From NCBI GenBank assembly GCA_002350625.1, contig DEFE01000041.1, positions 1 through 25,558 on the forward strand: a DNA stretch of 25,558 nt, in the 5' to 3' direction. This DNA comes from Lachnospiraceae bacterium UBA2860. GTDB lineage: Bacteria > Bacillota > Clostridia > Lachnospirales > Lachnospiraceae. The notes under the pieces are model-generated. The model saw only the letters and a list, made by a program, of their open reading frames with translations, made no database searches and had not been told where the DNA came from. Made by a program: the position numbers and the translations under genes. Within the stretch, counting starts at the first letter, position 1; each line of letters starts with the position of its first letter. Shown piece after piece: positions 7,956 through 15,415 of the stretch.

Positions 7956-7971
7956 GGCACCGTCGTTTTTT
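7931..7971. terminator. Bidirectional terminator between convergent AraC and CNNM genes
   Basis: Arms 7939-7949 and 7956-7966 give a perfect 11-bp stem with loop AGATAA, then a run of T to 7971. The AraC stop codon TAA is the last three bases of the loop. An A run at 7931-7935 gives a T tract for minus-strand transcripts as well, slightly offset, so it can also end the long operon arriving from the right. Confidence 0.92.
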
Positions 7972-7974
7972 GTA

Positions 7975-9234
7975 TCAGGTATTCTTTTTCTCCGCTTTAA
8001 TTTTCAGCACACGCCTCTCGCCTGTCTCAAGGACTGTGAACAGCCAGTCCCCGAAGGTAAAAGATGCACCGGCTTCAGGAAAGGTTCCGAGCACCTCCAT
8101 GCACCAGCCGCCGGCCGTATCGCTCACAAAGTCTCCGGCGTCCTCCGGCCGCATGATTTCCTCCAGCAGATCTCCGAGAAGCACGTCCCCGTCGATCGTG
8201 AGGCTCCCGTCCGCCTCTTTCACGATCTCCGTCTCCACCGTATCGGTTTCATCCCAGATCTCGCCGACAAGCTCCTCCATGATATCCTCGACCGACACAA
8301 TGCCGAGCGTTCCGCCGTATTCATCCGTCACGACCGCGATCTGCATCCGCTCGCTCTGCAGCTGCTTAAGAACAGCCGGCAGCTTCATGGACTTGTAGAC
8401 ATAGGTCACCGGCAGCAGCAGCTCCCGGATATCCACGGATCCTTCGCCATTTCCGGCGGCGAGCGCTTTGAGATAATGATTGACGTGCAGAATGCCGAGG
8501 ATGTGGTCTACGTTATCCTCGTAGACGGGAAGCCGCGTCACGGCCGCCCCGAGAATCTGCTCCCTGATCTCCTCTTCGCTGTCCTGCAGCGAAAGTGTCA
8601 CCAGATCGACGCGCGCCGTCATGACCTCCTGCGCAGTCACGTCCGAGAAATCGATCGCCGCGCTCATGAGATCTGACGTATCCTCATCAAGCACATCCTC
8701 ATCCTCAGCAGTTTCAATGATGGAGTGCAGCTCTTCGGCGGACAGGTCTCCGCCGCTTTCATCTTCTCCTTTCAGCGGCTTCGTGATGAGGCGCACAAAA
8801 CCGACAGATGCGGCCGTGAGGGGCCTTAAGACCAGCATCAGGGCGCGCACGGGACCGGACAGGCGAAGCGCAAAGCGCGTGGCGTTCCGCTCCGCAAGGA
8901 TCTTCGGCACCGTCTCCCCGACGATGATGATGACCACCGTAAGAATCAGCGTCGACACCCAGGTGTATCCCGCTCCCATGAGGCGGATCGCGATGATGGC
9001 GCCGAGGGACGAGGCCGCGATATTGACGAGGTTGTTGCCGATGAGGATCGCAGAGAGCGCGCTGTCAAACCGGTCCAGCACCTTGAGGGCGACGCGCGCC
9101 TTCCGGTTCCCGTTTTCCGCAAGGTGCTCAAGTCTCACGCGGCTCGCCGCGGACAGCGACATCTCCGAGGCGGAGAAGAAGGCCGACAGCAGCACGCAGA
9201 GTGTAAGAAGAACTAAAACAAATCCCGTGCTCAC
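7975..9234 (-). CDS. CNNM/CorC-HlyC family membrane protein (DUF21-CBS-CBS-CorC)
   Basis: A 419-residue protein with the standard order: DUF21 transmembrane domain (about 1-185), CBS pair (about 200-325, including DEYGGTLGIVSVEDIMEELV) and C-terminal CorC_HlyC domain (about 335-415). The family includes magnesium and cobalt exporters and proteins once called hemolysins. A Mg2+ efflux or sensing role is family knowledge, not shown here. The start is GTG at 9234, overlapping the upstream stop as GTGA, with a GGGGGTGA ribosome site nearby, so translation is coupled to the preceding paralogue. It is the last gene of a long minus-strand train and ends just before a bidirectional terminator. Confidence 0.92.
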   Translation of the reverse strand: MSTGFVLVLLTLCVLLSAFFSASEMSLSAASRVRLEHLAENGNRKARVALKVLDRFDSALSAILIGNNLVNIAASSLGAIIAIRLMGAGYTWVSTLILTVVIIIVGETVPKILAERNATRFALRLSGPVRALMLVLRPLTAASVGFVRLITKPLKGEDESGGDLSAEELHSIIETAEDEDVLDEDTSDLMSAAIDFSDVTAQEVMTARVDLVTLSLQDSEEEIREQILGAAVTRLPVYEDNVDHILGILHVNHYLKALAAGNGEGSVDIRELLLPVTYVYKSMKLPAVLKQLQSERMQIAVVTDEYGGTLGIVSVEDIMEELVGEIWDETDTVETEIVKEADGSLTIDGDVLLGDLLEEIMRPEDAGDFVSDTAGGWCMEVLGTFPEAGASFTFGDWLFTVLETGERRVLKIKAEKKNT

Positions 9235-10520
9235 GCGCGCTCACCCCCTTCCGGGGCGTCAGGCGCCAGTTTTCTGACTTTTACGCGGTAGATCCGGCTG
9301 CGTTTCATCGAGAGCACCGTGATCTCCGTGCCGTAAGCCGTGACGGTGTCGCCTTCCTTCGGCATCCCCTGCCGCGTCTCGAAGACGAGCTCGCTCATCA
9401 GCTTGTTCGTCAGTTCTTCCTCCTCATCCTCCGTGAGGCGCACCCCGATCTCGTCAAAGACGTCCGTCACATGTTCGGCCGCGTTGACGCTGTAGGTGTC
9501 CGGACCGGCCGGCACGACATTCCGCACGGCCTTATCGTCCTCGTCCCAGATCTCGCCGACCAGCTCCTCAAGGATATCCTCGACCGTCACGATGCCGAGA
9601 GTGCCGCCGAAATTGTCCGTGACGACCGCCATCTGTATCTTCCGCTCCGTCATCTCCGTCAGCAGATTGTCGATCTTTGTTGACTGATGCACGAAAAACG
9701 GCTCGTCGAGAAGATCCTTCAGTTTCGCCGGCTCTTCGTCTGAAAGAAAATGCTTCAGATACCGCCGGATCTGCACAATGCCGACGATGTGGTCAATTGT
9801 TTCCTCGTAGACCGGCAGACGGCTGTGCCCGCTCGCACTGATCCTGTCAAGGATTTCCTCCGGCGGGGCGCTGATCTCAAGCGCATCCAGATCCACGCGG
9901 CTCGTCAGGATGCTCTCCGCCGTGACATTTCCGAATTGAAGCGCGGAAGAAATCAGATCTCCCTGCTCCTCGGCGAGCGCGCCTTCTTCCGTCATATCCT
10001 CAATGATGTCCTTCAGCTCGGTCTCCGTGACAGAAGTCTCCGGGTCCCCTTTCGTGAGGGCCACGGCGGCCTGCCCGATCTTTGAAAGAGCGGCGGACGC
10101 GGGGGCGAAGATCTTCATGATCGCGCGGACGAAGCCTCCGGTTTGAAGCGCAATCCGGCTGCTGTATTTTCTGGCCACGCTTTTTGGAAGCATCTCACCG
10201 AAGAGAAAGACGGCGAGCGTCGTGAGCAGGGTGGAAATGGTGACGGCCGCTTCTCCGAAACGATTCGTCACATAGACGGTGACGACGGAGGCCGCCGTGA
10301 GGTGCACGATGTTGGTACAGATGAGAATCGACGTGATCGCGCGGTCTATATGTTCAAGTACGTACTGCGCCTGCAGGGCCTTTTTTCCGCCCTTTCCGGC
10401 GAGCGCTCTGATGCGCGCCTGTGAGACGGAGGCAAATGCCGTCTCCATCGCCGCAAAGCACATTGCCGCAAAAAGGAGGCCTGCCACGGTCAGGATAAAC
10501 AGATGAGTGCCATCGGCCAT
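9231..10520 (-). CDS. CNNM/CorC-HlyC family membrane protein, tandem paralogue
   Basis: A 429-residue protein with the same order as its downstream neighbour: DUF21 membrane domain (about 1-190), CBS pair (about 205-330, with DNFGGTLGIVTVEDILEELV) and a CorC_HlyC domain (about 345-420). The two genes clearly arose by duplication, but they have diverged in the membrane domain and C-terminus, so they may form a heterodimer or differ in ion preference. The membrane segment contains GEMLPKSVA, the counterpart of GETVPKILA in the neighbour, a conserved DUF21 motif. The gene starts 9 bp after the stop of the EAL protein and overlaps the next gene by 4 bp, so it is probably in the same transcript as the c-di-GMP module. 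Confidence 0.92.
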   Translation of the reverse strand: MADGTHLFILTVAGLLFAAMCFAAMETAFASVSQARIRALAGKGGKKALQAQYVLEHIDRAITSILICTNIVHLTAASVVTVYVTNRFGEAAVTISTLLTTLAVFLFGEMLPKSVARKYSSRIALQTGGFVRAIMKIFAPASAALSKIGQAAVALTKGDPETSVTETELKDIIEDMTEEGALAEEQGDLISSALQFGNVTAESILTSRVDLDALEISAPPEEILDRISASGHSRLPVYEETIDHIVGIVQIRRYLKHFLSDEEPAKLKDLLDEPFFVHQSTKIDNLLTEMTERKIQMAVVTDNFGGTLGIVTVEDILEELVGEIWDEDDKAVRNVVPAGPDTYSVNAAEHVTDVFDEIGVRLTEDEEEELTNKLMSELVFETRQGMPKEGDTVTAYGTEITVLSMKRSRIYRVKVRKLAPDAPEGGERA

Positions 10521-10529
10521 ATTTCGAAC

Positions 10530-12209
10530 TCACACTCCTTTGATTTCAAGCAGTTTTTCCGCGAACTGTTTTCCCGGCATGGGCCTGTCAAAATAATAGC
10601 CCTGCGCGAGCATGCATCCGCTGGTCTTAAGGAGTACAATCTGTTCCATTGTCTCCACGCCCTCCGCCAGGCATTCAATCCCCAGCGTGTGCGTAAGGCC
10701 GATCAGTGTCTTCAGCATTTCGACCCGCTCCTCATCGCCCTCGAGGCCGGCGCTGGTCGGCATAAAGCTTTTGTCGATCTTGATGACGCGCCAGGGCGTC
10801 TCTCTGAGCGCGTTCATGGAGGAATAACCGACGCCGAAATCGTCGACGGAACAGCAGATGCCGGCCCGGTCGAGCTCCTCCACAAGCCCTTTAAGCTCCT
10901 CAATGCTCGTATCTGACATCGTCTCCGTGAGTTCGACCTCAATCAGATCATGCGGGATCTGATAGCGGTCTACGATGGCCAGGATCGTATCTTTGAGTTT
11001 CGGATCGCCCATGTGGCAGCGGGACAGATTGACGGATGTCCTGACGCAAGGGCGTCCTTCAGAGATCCACTCGCGCATGTCCCTGCAGACATGCTCCAGC
11101 ATGTAGAAATCCAGCATGCAGATATCCCCGCTGTGCTCGAGCGCCGGAATAAACTTGTCCGGATAGATGATCTCCCCGTCATGAACCCAGCGGCACAGCG
11201 CCTCCGCGCCCGTCAGGCGGTAATTCTTAAGATCCACCTTCGGCTGGTAATACACCTGGAATTCCTCGTCCCTGACCGCGCCGGGAAAGAGACTTTCGAT
11301 ATGCCTGCGCTGTCTGACCTGCCTCTGAATGCGTTCGTCATAGAACAGATATGAGGCGCGCGCTTCATACTTTGCAGTGCGCAGCGCGTCGCCGAGCCTG
11401 TCGGAAATCTCCATAGCCGTCAGATCCGGGCGCAGATAATCATACCCCGCCCAGGCACTCATCATAATCTGCGCGTGCGCGCCGAAGGCGACGTCCATCT
11501 CCGACCCGTTCAGATATCCGATGACTTTGTCCTTCTTTTCAGTGGTGAAAAAGGCGATAAAACGGTCTGATGCGATCCTGGCCACGATGCCGTCAGGCGC
11601 AATCAGCGCCTGCAGTTTCTCCACATACATCCGCATGATCTTCGTGCCGTTTTCCGTCCCGAAACGGTTATTGATCACGGACATGCCGCGGATGTTGAAG
11701 GTGCAGCCGATATACTTCTCAGGGTTCCCGCGGATCAGCAGATTATCCAGATAGGACATCGCATAGTTCTCGTTGTAGACGCCCGTCTGTGCATCATATT
11801 TCTCGCTTGATTTGCGGTGGTTATACAGATAAACCCGGTGGATGCGCTGCAAAATAAGGCTGAGAACCACCTCCGCGCGCTCTCTCAGCGCAGCGGCTTC
11901 CGCTTCGTCATAGGGCACGGATACGCGCGCCGTCACGCGGATGATGACCTTGTCGTCCTTCACCTCATTGGCCAGCTCCGCACCGGATTCTTCAGCTGTC
12001 TCCTGCCGCGGCCACAGCTGTTCGAAGAGCTCCTCATGCGGGTTCACGTCGAGTTCCCTGATCCTGATAAAGATGCAGCGGATCCCCGTGGCGCGCGCCG
12101 CGTCCCCGACAGCTTCAAGAAATGTCCTGCGTGACTTTCCGCTGATATCGGACGAGCTCAGCACAAGATTCATCAGTTGTTTAAGATACGCATCCCCGGT
12201 CGGCTTCAA
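10530..12209 (-). CDS. c-di-GMP phosphodiesterase, degenerate GGDEF plus intact EAL
   Basis: A 559-residue protein. Residues 1-130 have no domain I recognise. Residues 135-295 are GGDEF-like, but the signature is ASDRF (213-217), so cyclase activity is not expected. Residues 310-555 are an EAL domain with all expected catalytic and metal residues: EAL at 336-338, Asn394, Glu426 in ELTE, the DD pair 456-457 in DDFG, Lys477, Glu516 in AEGVET and Gln536 in QGY. It should hydrolyse c-di-GMP to pGpG in the cytoplasm. No membrane segment is visible. The start is TTG at 12209, overlapping the PocR-protein stop as TTGA. A strong AAGGAG site 8 nt upstream supports it, and no ATG fits better. Coupling implies a 1:1 functional pair with the upstream sensor. 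Confidence 0.93.
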   Translation of the reverse strand: MKPTGDAYLKQLMNLVLSSSDISGKSRRTFLEAVGDAARATGIRCIFIRIRELDVNPHEELFEQLWPRQETAEESGAELANEVKDDKVIIRVTARVSVPYDEAEAAALRERAEVVLSLILQRIHRVYLYNHRKSSEKYDAQTGVYNENYAMSYLDNLLIRGNPEKYIGCTFNIRGMSVINNRFGTENGTKIMRMYVEKLQALIAPDGIVARIASDRFIAFFTTEKKDKVIGYLNGSEMDVAFGAHAQIMMSAWAGYDYLRPDLTAMEISDRLGDALRTAKYEARASYLFYDERIQRQVRQRRHIESLFPGAVRDEEFQVYYQPKVDLKNYRLTGAEALCRWVHDGEIIYPDKFIPALEHSGDICMLDFYMLEHVCRDMREWISEGRPCVRTSVNLSRCHMGDPKLKDTILAIVDRYQIPHDLIEVELTETMSDTSIEELKGLVEELDRAGICCSVDDFGVGYSSMNALRETPWRVIKIDKSFMPTSAGLEGDEERVEMLKTLIGLTHTLGIECLAEGVETMEQIVLLKTSGCMLAQGYYFDRPMPGKQFAEKLLEIKGV

Positions 12210-13465
12210 TACTCATACTCCTTAGTAGAAAGCTGCGGTATGCTCAGCAGCACACACAGATCATCTTCTTCCGTTTTTTCCGTCCGCACCCTGCCGCTGA
12301 GCCGGCGCACCGTGCGGGCAATCGTGTCGGCGGCAAGAAGATCAAAACGATATTCTTTGAGGATCGGCACATCCTTTCCGTGCAGCATGTCTAAAAATGC
12401 GGCAAGCCTTTTTTCATCTGTCGCAAAACCCCTGTACATGAAGCGCATATTGAGCATGGTCGCATAAGATTCTTTCACCGTATCCACATGGATATCGATC
12501 ATAACTCCCGGTCCCCTGTTCAGCCCCACCTGAATCAGGCGCCGCACAATGAGACCGATTTTCTCGGGATCCCCGAAGAGATATCCGGGAATGGTCTTGT
12601 GGAAGCTCAGATGGATTCTGTCCGCAGCTCCCGCCTCTCCGGACACACAGCGCTTAACCATATTGGCCATCAGTGCAGCGATCTCATACGGCACCTCTAC
12701 GAGGTCAGCGATCTCATCCGCCTGGCCGGAGGCGGCCAGCGCGTCCTCGACAAGCGTACCCTCCGCTGTCGTTTCTTTCAGAAGATCTGTCAGCCGCCCG
12801 GACAAGTCTGTCTGCGCGCCCGGCGTCTCATACGCCTGCGCGTTCATATTCCGGATGATCTCCCCGACCCGCGTGTTCAGGCGATGGACCAGCTTTCTCT
12901 GTATGTCCGCGTCGGCCTGCATCTTCCGGTTTTCGATCATCAGCAGATATTTCTGGTACGCCAGCTTCGAGAGAACGCTGCAGATGTCCGCCAGAAACTG
13001 TACGGTCCTGGCCACCTGCTCCTCGCTGACTTCCTTTGTGTCGCGCGCCGCTTGCAGATAAACCTCCGGGTCAATGCCGAACAGTTCCGCCAGCTCTCTG
13101 ACCCGAGCTTCATCGACGGGACCGGTCCTCACCTGTCCGCCGACCAGCGCGCCTATGCATTCACTGCCGACCTTAATCGGCGCCGCGAAGTCCAGGAGCC
13201 CCATTTTGCAGTGATAAACGGAGACCTCCCCGCTCGTAATCGCGTGAGGCCCACCTTCAATGTCACTCTCCGCGCAGCGCTCACACCCGAGCGAGGAATG
13301 TCTGGTCAATCCGCAGAACGGACTGTACCCGCTGCCCCGCGTGAGCGGCGTCCCGCTCGCGTCCGTGATGAGCGCCGCCGTCCCGACACAACGAGAAAAG
13401 GCATCCTGCAGCTCCTGCAGAATGTCCTGTGAAATCAGATCTGACAGTGTGATTGTCTGCTGCAT
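12206..13465 (-). CDS. PocR-domain sensor fused to a degenerate histidine-kinase-like body
   Basis: A 419-residue cytoplasmic protein. Residues about 8-172 are a PocR-type ligand-binding domain with cysteines at 51, 61, 64 and 86 (FCGLTRHSSLGCERC, then YHCKMGLLDFAAPI). After a helical linker, residues about 190-255 resemble a dimerisation helix pair but lack the phospho-acceptor His motif. Residues about 257-410 align by pattern with a kinase ATPase domain: GDPEKIGLIVRRLIQVGLN stands for the N box, and the end resembles the IVKRLVELMGG...F.LP tail. The glycine-rich G1 and G2 boxes are missing (FDLLAADTIARTV is where GLGLAI would be). So it probably neither binds ATP nor phosphorylates. No response regulator is adjacent. 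It is coupled by a 4-bp overlap to a c-di-GMP phosphodiesterase, its likely partner. Confidence 0.82.
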   Translation of the reverse strand: MQQTITLSDLISQDILQELQDAFSRCVGTAALITDASGTPLTRGSGYSPFCGLTRHSSLGCERCAESDIEGGPHAITSGEVSVYHCKMGLLDFAAPIKVGSECIGALVGGQVRTGPVDEARVRELAELFGIDPEVYLQAARDTKEVSEEQVARTVQFLADICSVLSKLAYQKYLLMIENRKMQADADIQRKLVHRLNTRVGEIIRNMNAQAYETPGAQTDLSGRLTDLLKETTAEGTLVEDALAASGQADEIADLVEVPYEIAALMANMVKRCVSGEAGAADRIHLSFHKTIPGYLFGDPEKIGLIVRRLIQVGLNRGPGVMIDIHVDTVKESYATMLNMRFMYRGFATDEKRLAAFLDMLHGKDVPILKEYRFDLLAADTIARTVRRLSGRVRTEKTEEDDLCVLLSIPQLSTKEYEY

Positions 13466-13497
13466 ATCTTCATTCCTTACAAATAGACTTATCTACT

Positions 13498-13527
13498 ATT
13501 CAACCGCATAACCGCTTCTTCTGTCAA
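13498..13527 (-). promoter_or_regulatory. Candidate internal promoter for the PocR-EAL-CNNM genes
   Basis: A perfect TTGACA (minus strand, 13522-13527) contains the stop codon of the MacB-like permease. An 18-bp spacer leads to TTGAAT (13498-13503, 4 of 6). The start codon is about 33 bp further on with AAGGA before it. It would let the signalling genes be transcribed independently of the exporter. Confidence 0.45.
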
Positions 13528-14711
13528 CCCGCGTAGTGCAGCGCATCAATCGGCTTTTTCTTCGCCGCTTTTCTCGCCGGATAGATCCCGAAGATCATCC
13601 CGATCACAAGAGAAAACGCCGACGCCAGGATCACTACATTCGGTCTCATGCTGAAGTCATAGCCGGAGACAGCGTTGATCACGTACAGAAGAAAACCTGA
13701 CAGCAGCACACCTAGCATGCAGCCCATGAGCGACAGCAGCAGCGCCTCGATCAGAAACTGCATGAGGATGCTCCCCTGTCCGGCGCCGATCGCTTTGCGG
13801 ATCCCGATCTCGCGCGTCCGCTCCGTCACGGACACCAGCATAATATTCATGATGCCGATGCCGCCGACCAGAAGCGAAATCGCCGCGATCCCACCGAGCA
13901 TGGTCGTCATCGCGCTCATGATCCTGTCCATCGCGCCCATAATCGACGACATGTTGATCAGCGTGAAGGCTTTCTCGTCCCGGTCAAATCTTCTGAGCAG
14001 CCACTGCGCGATCTCGCTTTCAAGCTCGCTGAGTCTGTCGTCGCTGACGGCGCTGGCCACAAAAGAGCGGACGCCGGAGATCGTTCCGGAAACCCGCATG
14101 AGGGTCGTATACGGTATTTCCACCCGGTACATATCAAGGGCAAACGCGCCTGTATCCGTATCCTCTTCCGGCAGCACGCCGATCACCGTAAATGGTATTC
14201 CCTTCAGATAGACCTCGCCGCCGACAGCGTCGTCGATATTTTCCAGCCGCATGACATTTCTGACCACGGTCGGGTTGACGATCGCCACGTAAAGATGATT
14301 GTCGACATCGGAAGCATTGAACGATCTCCCGCACGTCACTTCCTCCTGCTGAATTGCGGCGTAGCCCGCGGAGACGCCCGTCACCTGGGTCGTCTCCTCT
14401 TCGCTCCCGTTGCGCAGCATCATGATCTCATTGGCGGTAGGCGACACTTCATAGAGCGCGTCAAAGGAGCGCAGCTCCTCCAGATCCCGCATGCCGAGCG
14501 GCCTCCCCTTGTCATCCATCACCCTTATAGACAGAAGATTGGTGCCGAGAGCCGACACCGCATCCGTCACCTGTCCGGTGGCGCCCTGAACAATGGAAAC
14601 AAGCACGACAAGCGCCACGACCCCGATGATGATGCCGAGCATGGTCAGAAACGACCGCATTTTGTTTGACGTGATCGAGCTCCACGCCATCTTGAGCGTC
14701 TGCAGCGCCAT
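13524..14711 (-). CDS. MacB-like ABC transporter permease (FtsX family)
   Basis: A 395-residue permease of the MacB/FtsX type. One N-terminal membrane segment (about 20-42, with MRSFLTMLGIIIGV) is followed by an extracytoplasmic MacB_PCD domain (about 50-240). Three C-terminal membrane segments follow (about 270-385), including GIGIMNIMLVSVTERTREIG and the conserved ending FGIYPARKAAKKKPIDAL. It works with the upstream ATPase and the large membrane-fusion protein as a tripartite-like exporter of the MacAB type, here in a cell that probably lacks an outer membrane. The start ATG overlaps the ATPase stop as TGATG, so translation is coupled. The substrate is unknown; peptides, lipopeptides or antimicrobial compounds are usual for the family. 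Confidence 0.94.
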   Translation of the reverse strand: MALQTLKMAWSSITSNKMRSFLTMLGIIIGVVALVVLVSIVQGATGQVTDAVSALGTNLLSIRVMDDKGRPLGMRDLEELRSFDALYEVSPTANEIMMLRNGSEEETTQVTGVSAGYAAIQQEEVTCGRSFNASDVDNHLYVAIVNPTVVRNVMRLENIDDAVGGEVYLKGIPFTVIGVLPEEDTDTGAFALDMYRVEIPYTTLMRVSGTISGVRSFVASAVSDDRLSELESEIAQWLLRRFDRDEKAFTLINMSSIMGAMDRIMSAMTTMLGGIAAISLLVGGIGIMNIMLVSVTERTREIGIRKAIGAGQGSILMQFLIEALLLSLMGCMLGVLLSGFLLYVINAVSGYDFSMRPNVVILASAFSLVIGMIFGIYPARKAAKKKPIDALHYAG

Positions 14712-15415
14712 CAGACCACCTCCTCGATTTCGGCGCGGTCAAGAATATCCGAGACATGTCCGTCAAGGATCTTGATGCTCCTCGCCGCTTCTTTGGCGAT
14801 ATGGCCGTCGTGCGTGATGAGGACGATGGTATTGCCGGCTTCGTGCAGTTCGTGAAAAAGTGAAATCAGTTCCCGCCCCGTCTTCTGGTCCAGATTGCCG
14901 GTCGGCTCGTCCGCGAGAAACAGGGAAGGCTTCGTCGCGAGCGCGCGGGCGATCGCCACTCTCTGCTGCTGTCCGCCGGACAGCTCCGTCGGCTTATGAT
15001 GCCTGCGGTCCCACAGGCCGACGCGCTCAAGCGCCTCCTCCACCTGTCTTTTCCGCGCGCCGCGCGGCTTTCGCTGATAGATCAGCGGAAGCTCGACATT
15101 TTCGTAAGCAGTCAGCTTCGGAAGCAGATTAAAATCCTGAAAAATAAACCCGATCTTCTTGTTCCGGATCTTCGCCAGCTGGCTTTCCGTGTAGTCGCGG
15201 ATCTCCTGCCCGTCGAGAAGATAATGGCCCTCGTCCGCCAGGTCCAGACAGCCGATGATGTTCATCAGCGTCGATTTCCCGGAACCGGACGGTCCGATGA
15301 TGCTGACGAACTCGCCGTCCTCAATCCGCATGTTCGCGTGATCGAGCGCGCGGACCTCCGTCCCGCCGATCTCATAGATTTTGCTGACATCTCTGAATTC
15401 AATCAAGACTGTCAC
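14711..15415 (-). CDS. ABC transporter ATPase, MacB/LolD type
   Basis: A 234-residue single nucleotide-binding domain. Walker A is GPSGSGKST near residues 41-49. The Q loop lies in FIFQDFNLLP, the signature is LSGGQQQRVAIARAL, Walker B is FLADEPTGNLD, and the H loop is LITHD. This is the typical LolD/MacB/YtrE-like subfamily that powers FtsX-fold permeases. The start is GTG at 15415, overlapping the stop of the membrane-fusion protein gene as GTGA; only a weak GGAAAG ribosome site precedes it, so it relies on translational coupling. It shares a unit with the downstream permease. Confidence 0.95.
   Translation of the reverse strand: MTVLIEFRDVSKIYEIGGTEVRALDHANMRIEDGEFVSIIGPSGSGKSTLMNIIGCLDLADEGHYLLDGQEIRDYTESQLAKIRNKKIGFIFQDFNLLPKLTAYENVELPLIYQRKPRGARKRQVEEALERVGLWDRRHHKPTELSGGQQQRVAIARALATKPSLFLADEPTGNLDQKTGRELISLFHELHEAGNTIVLITHDGHIAKEAARSIKILDGHVSDILDRAEIEEVV

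Noticed and set aside
12488..13432. 314-codon plus-strand frame opposite the PocR gene
   Set aside because: No recognisable domain and shadow-like composition; the minus-strand gene has a ribosome site and a clear PocR domain.
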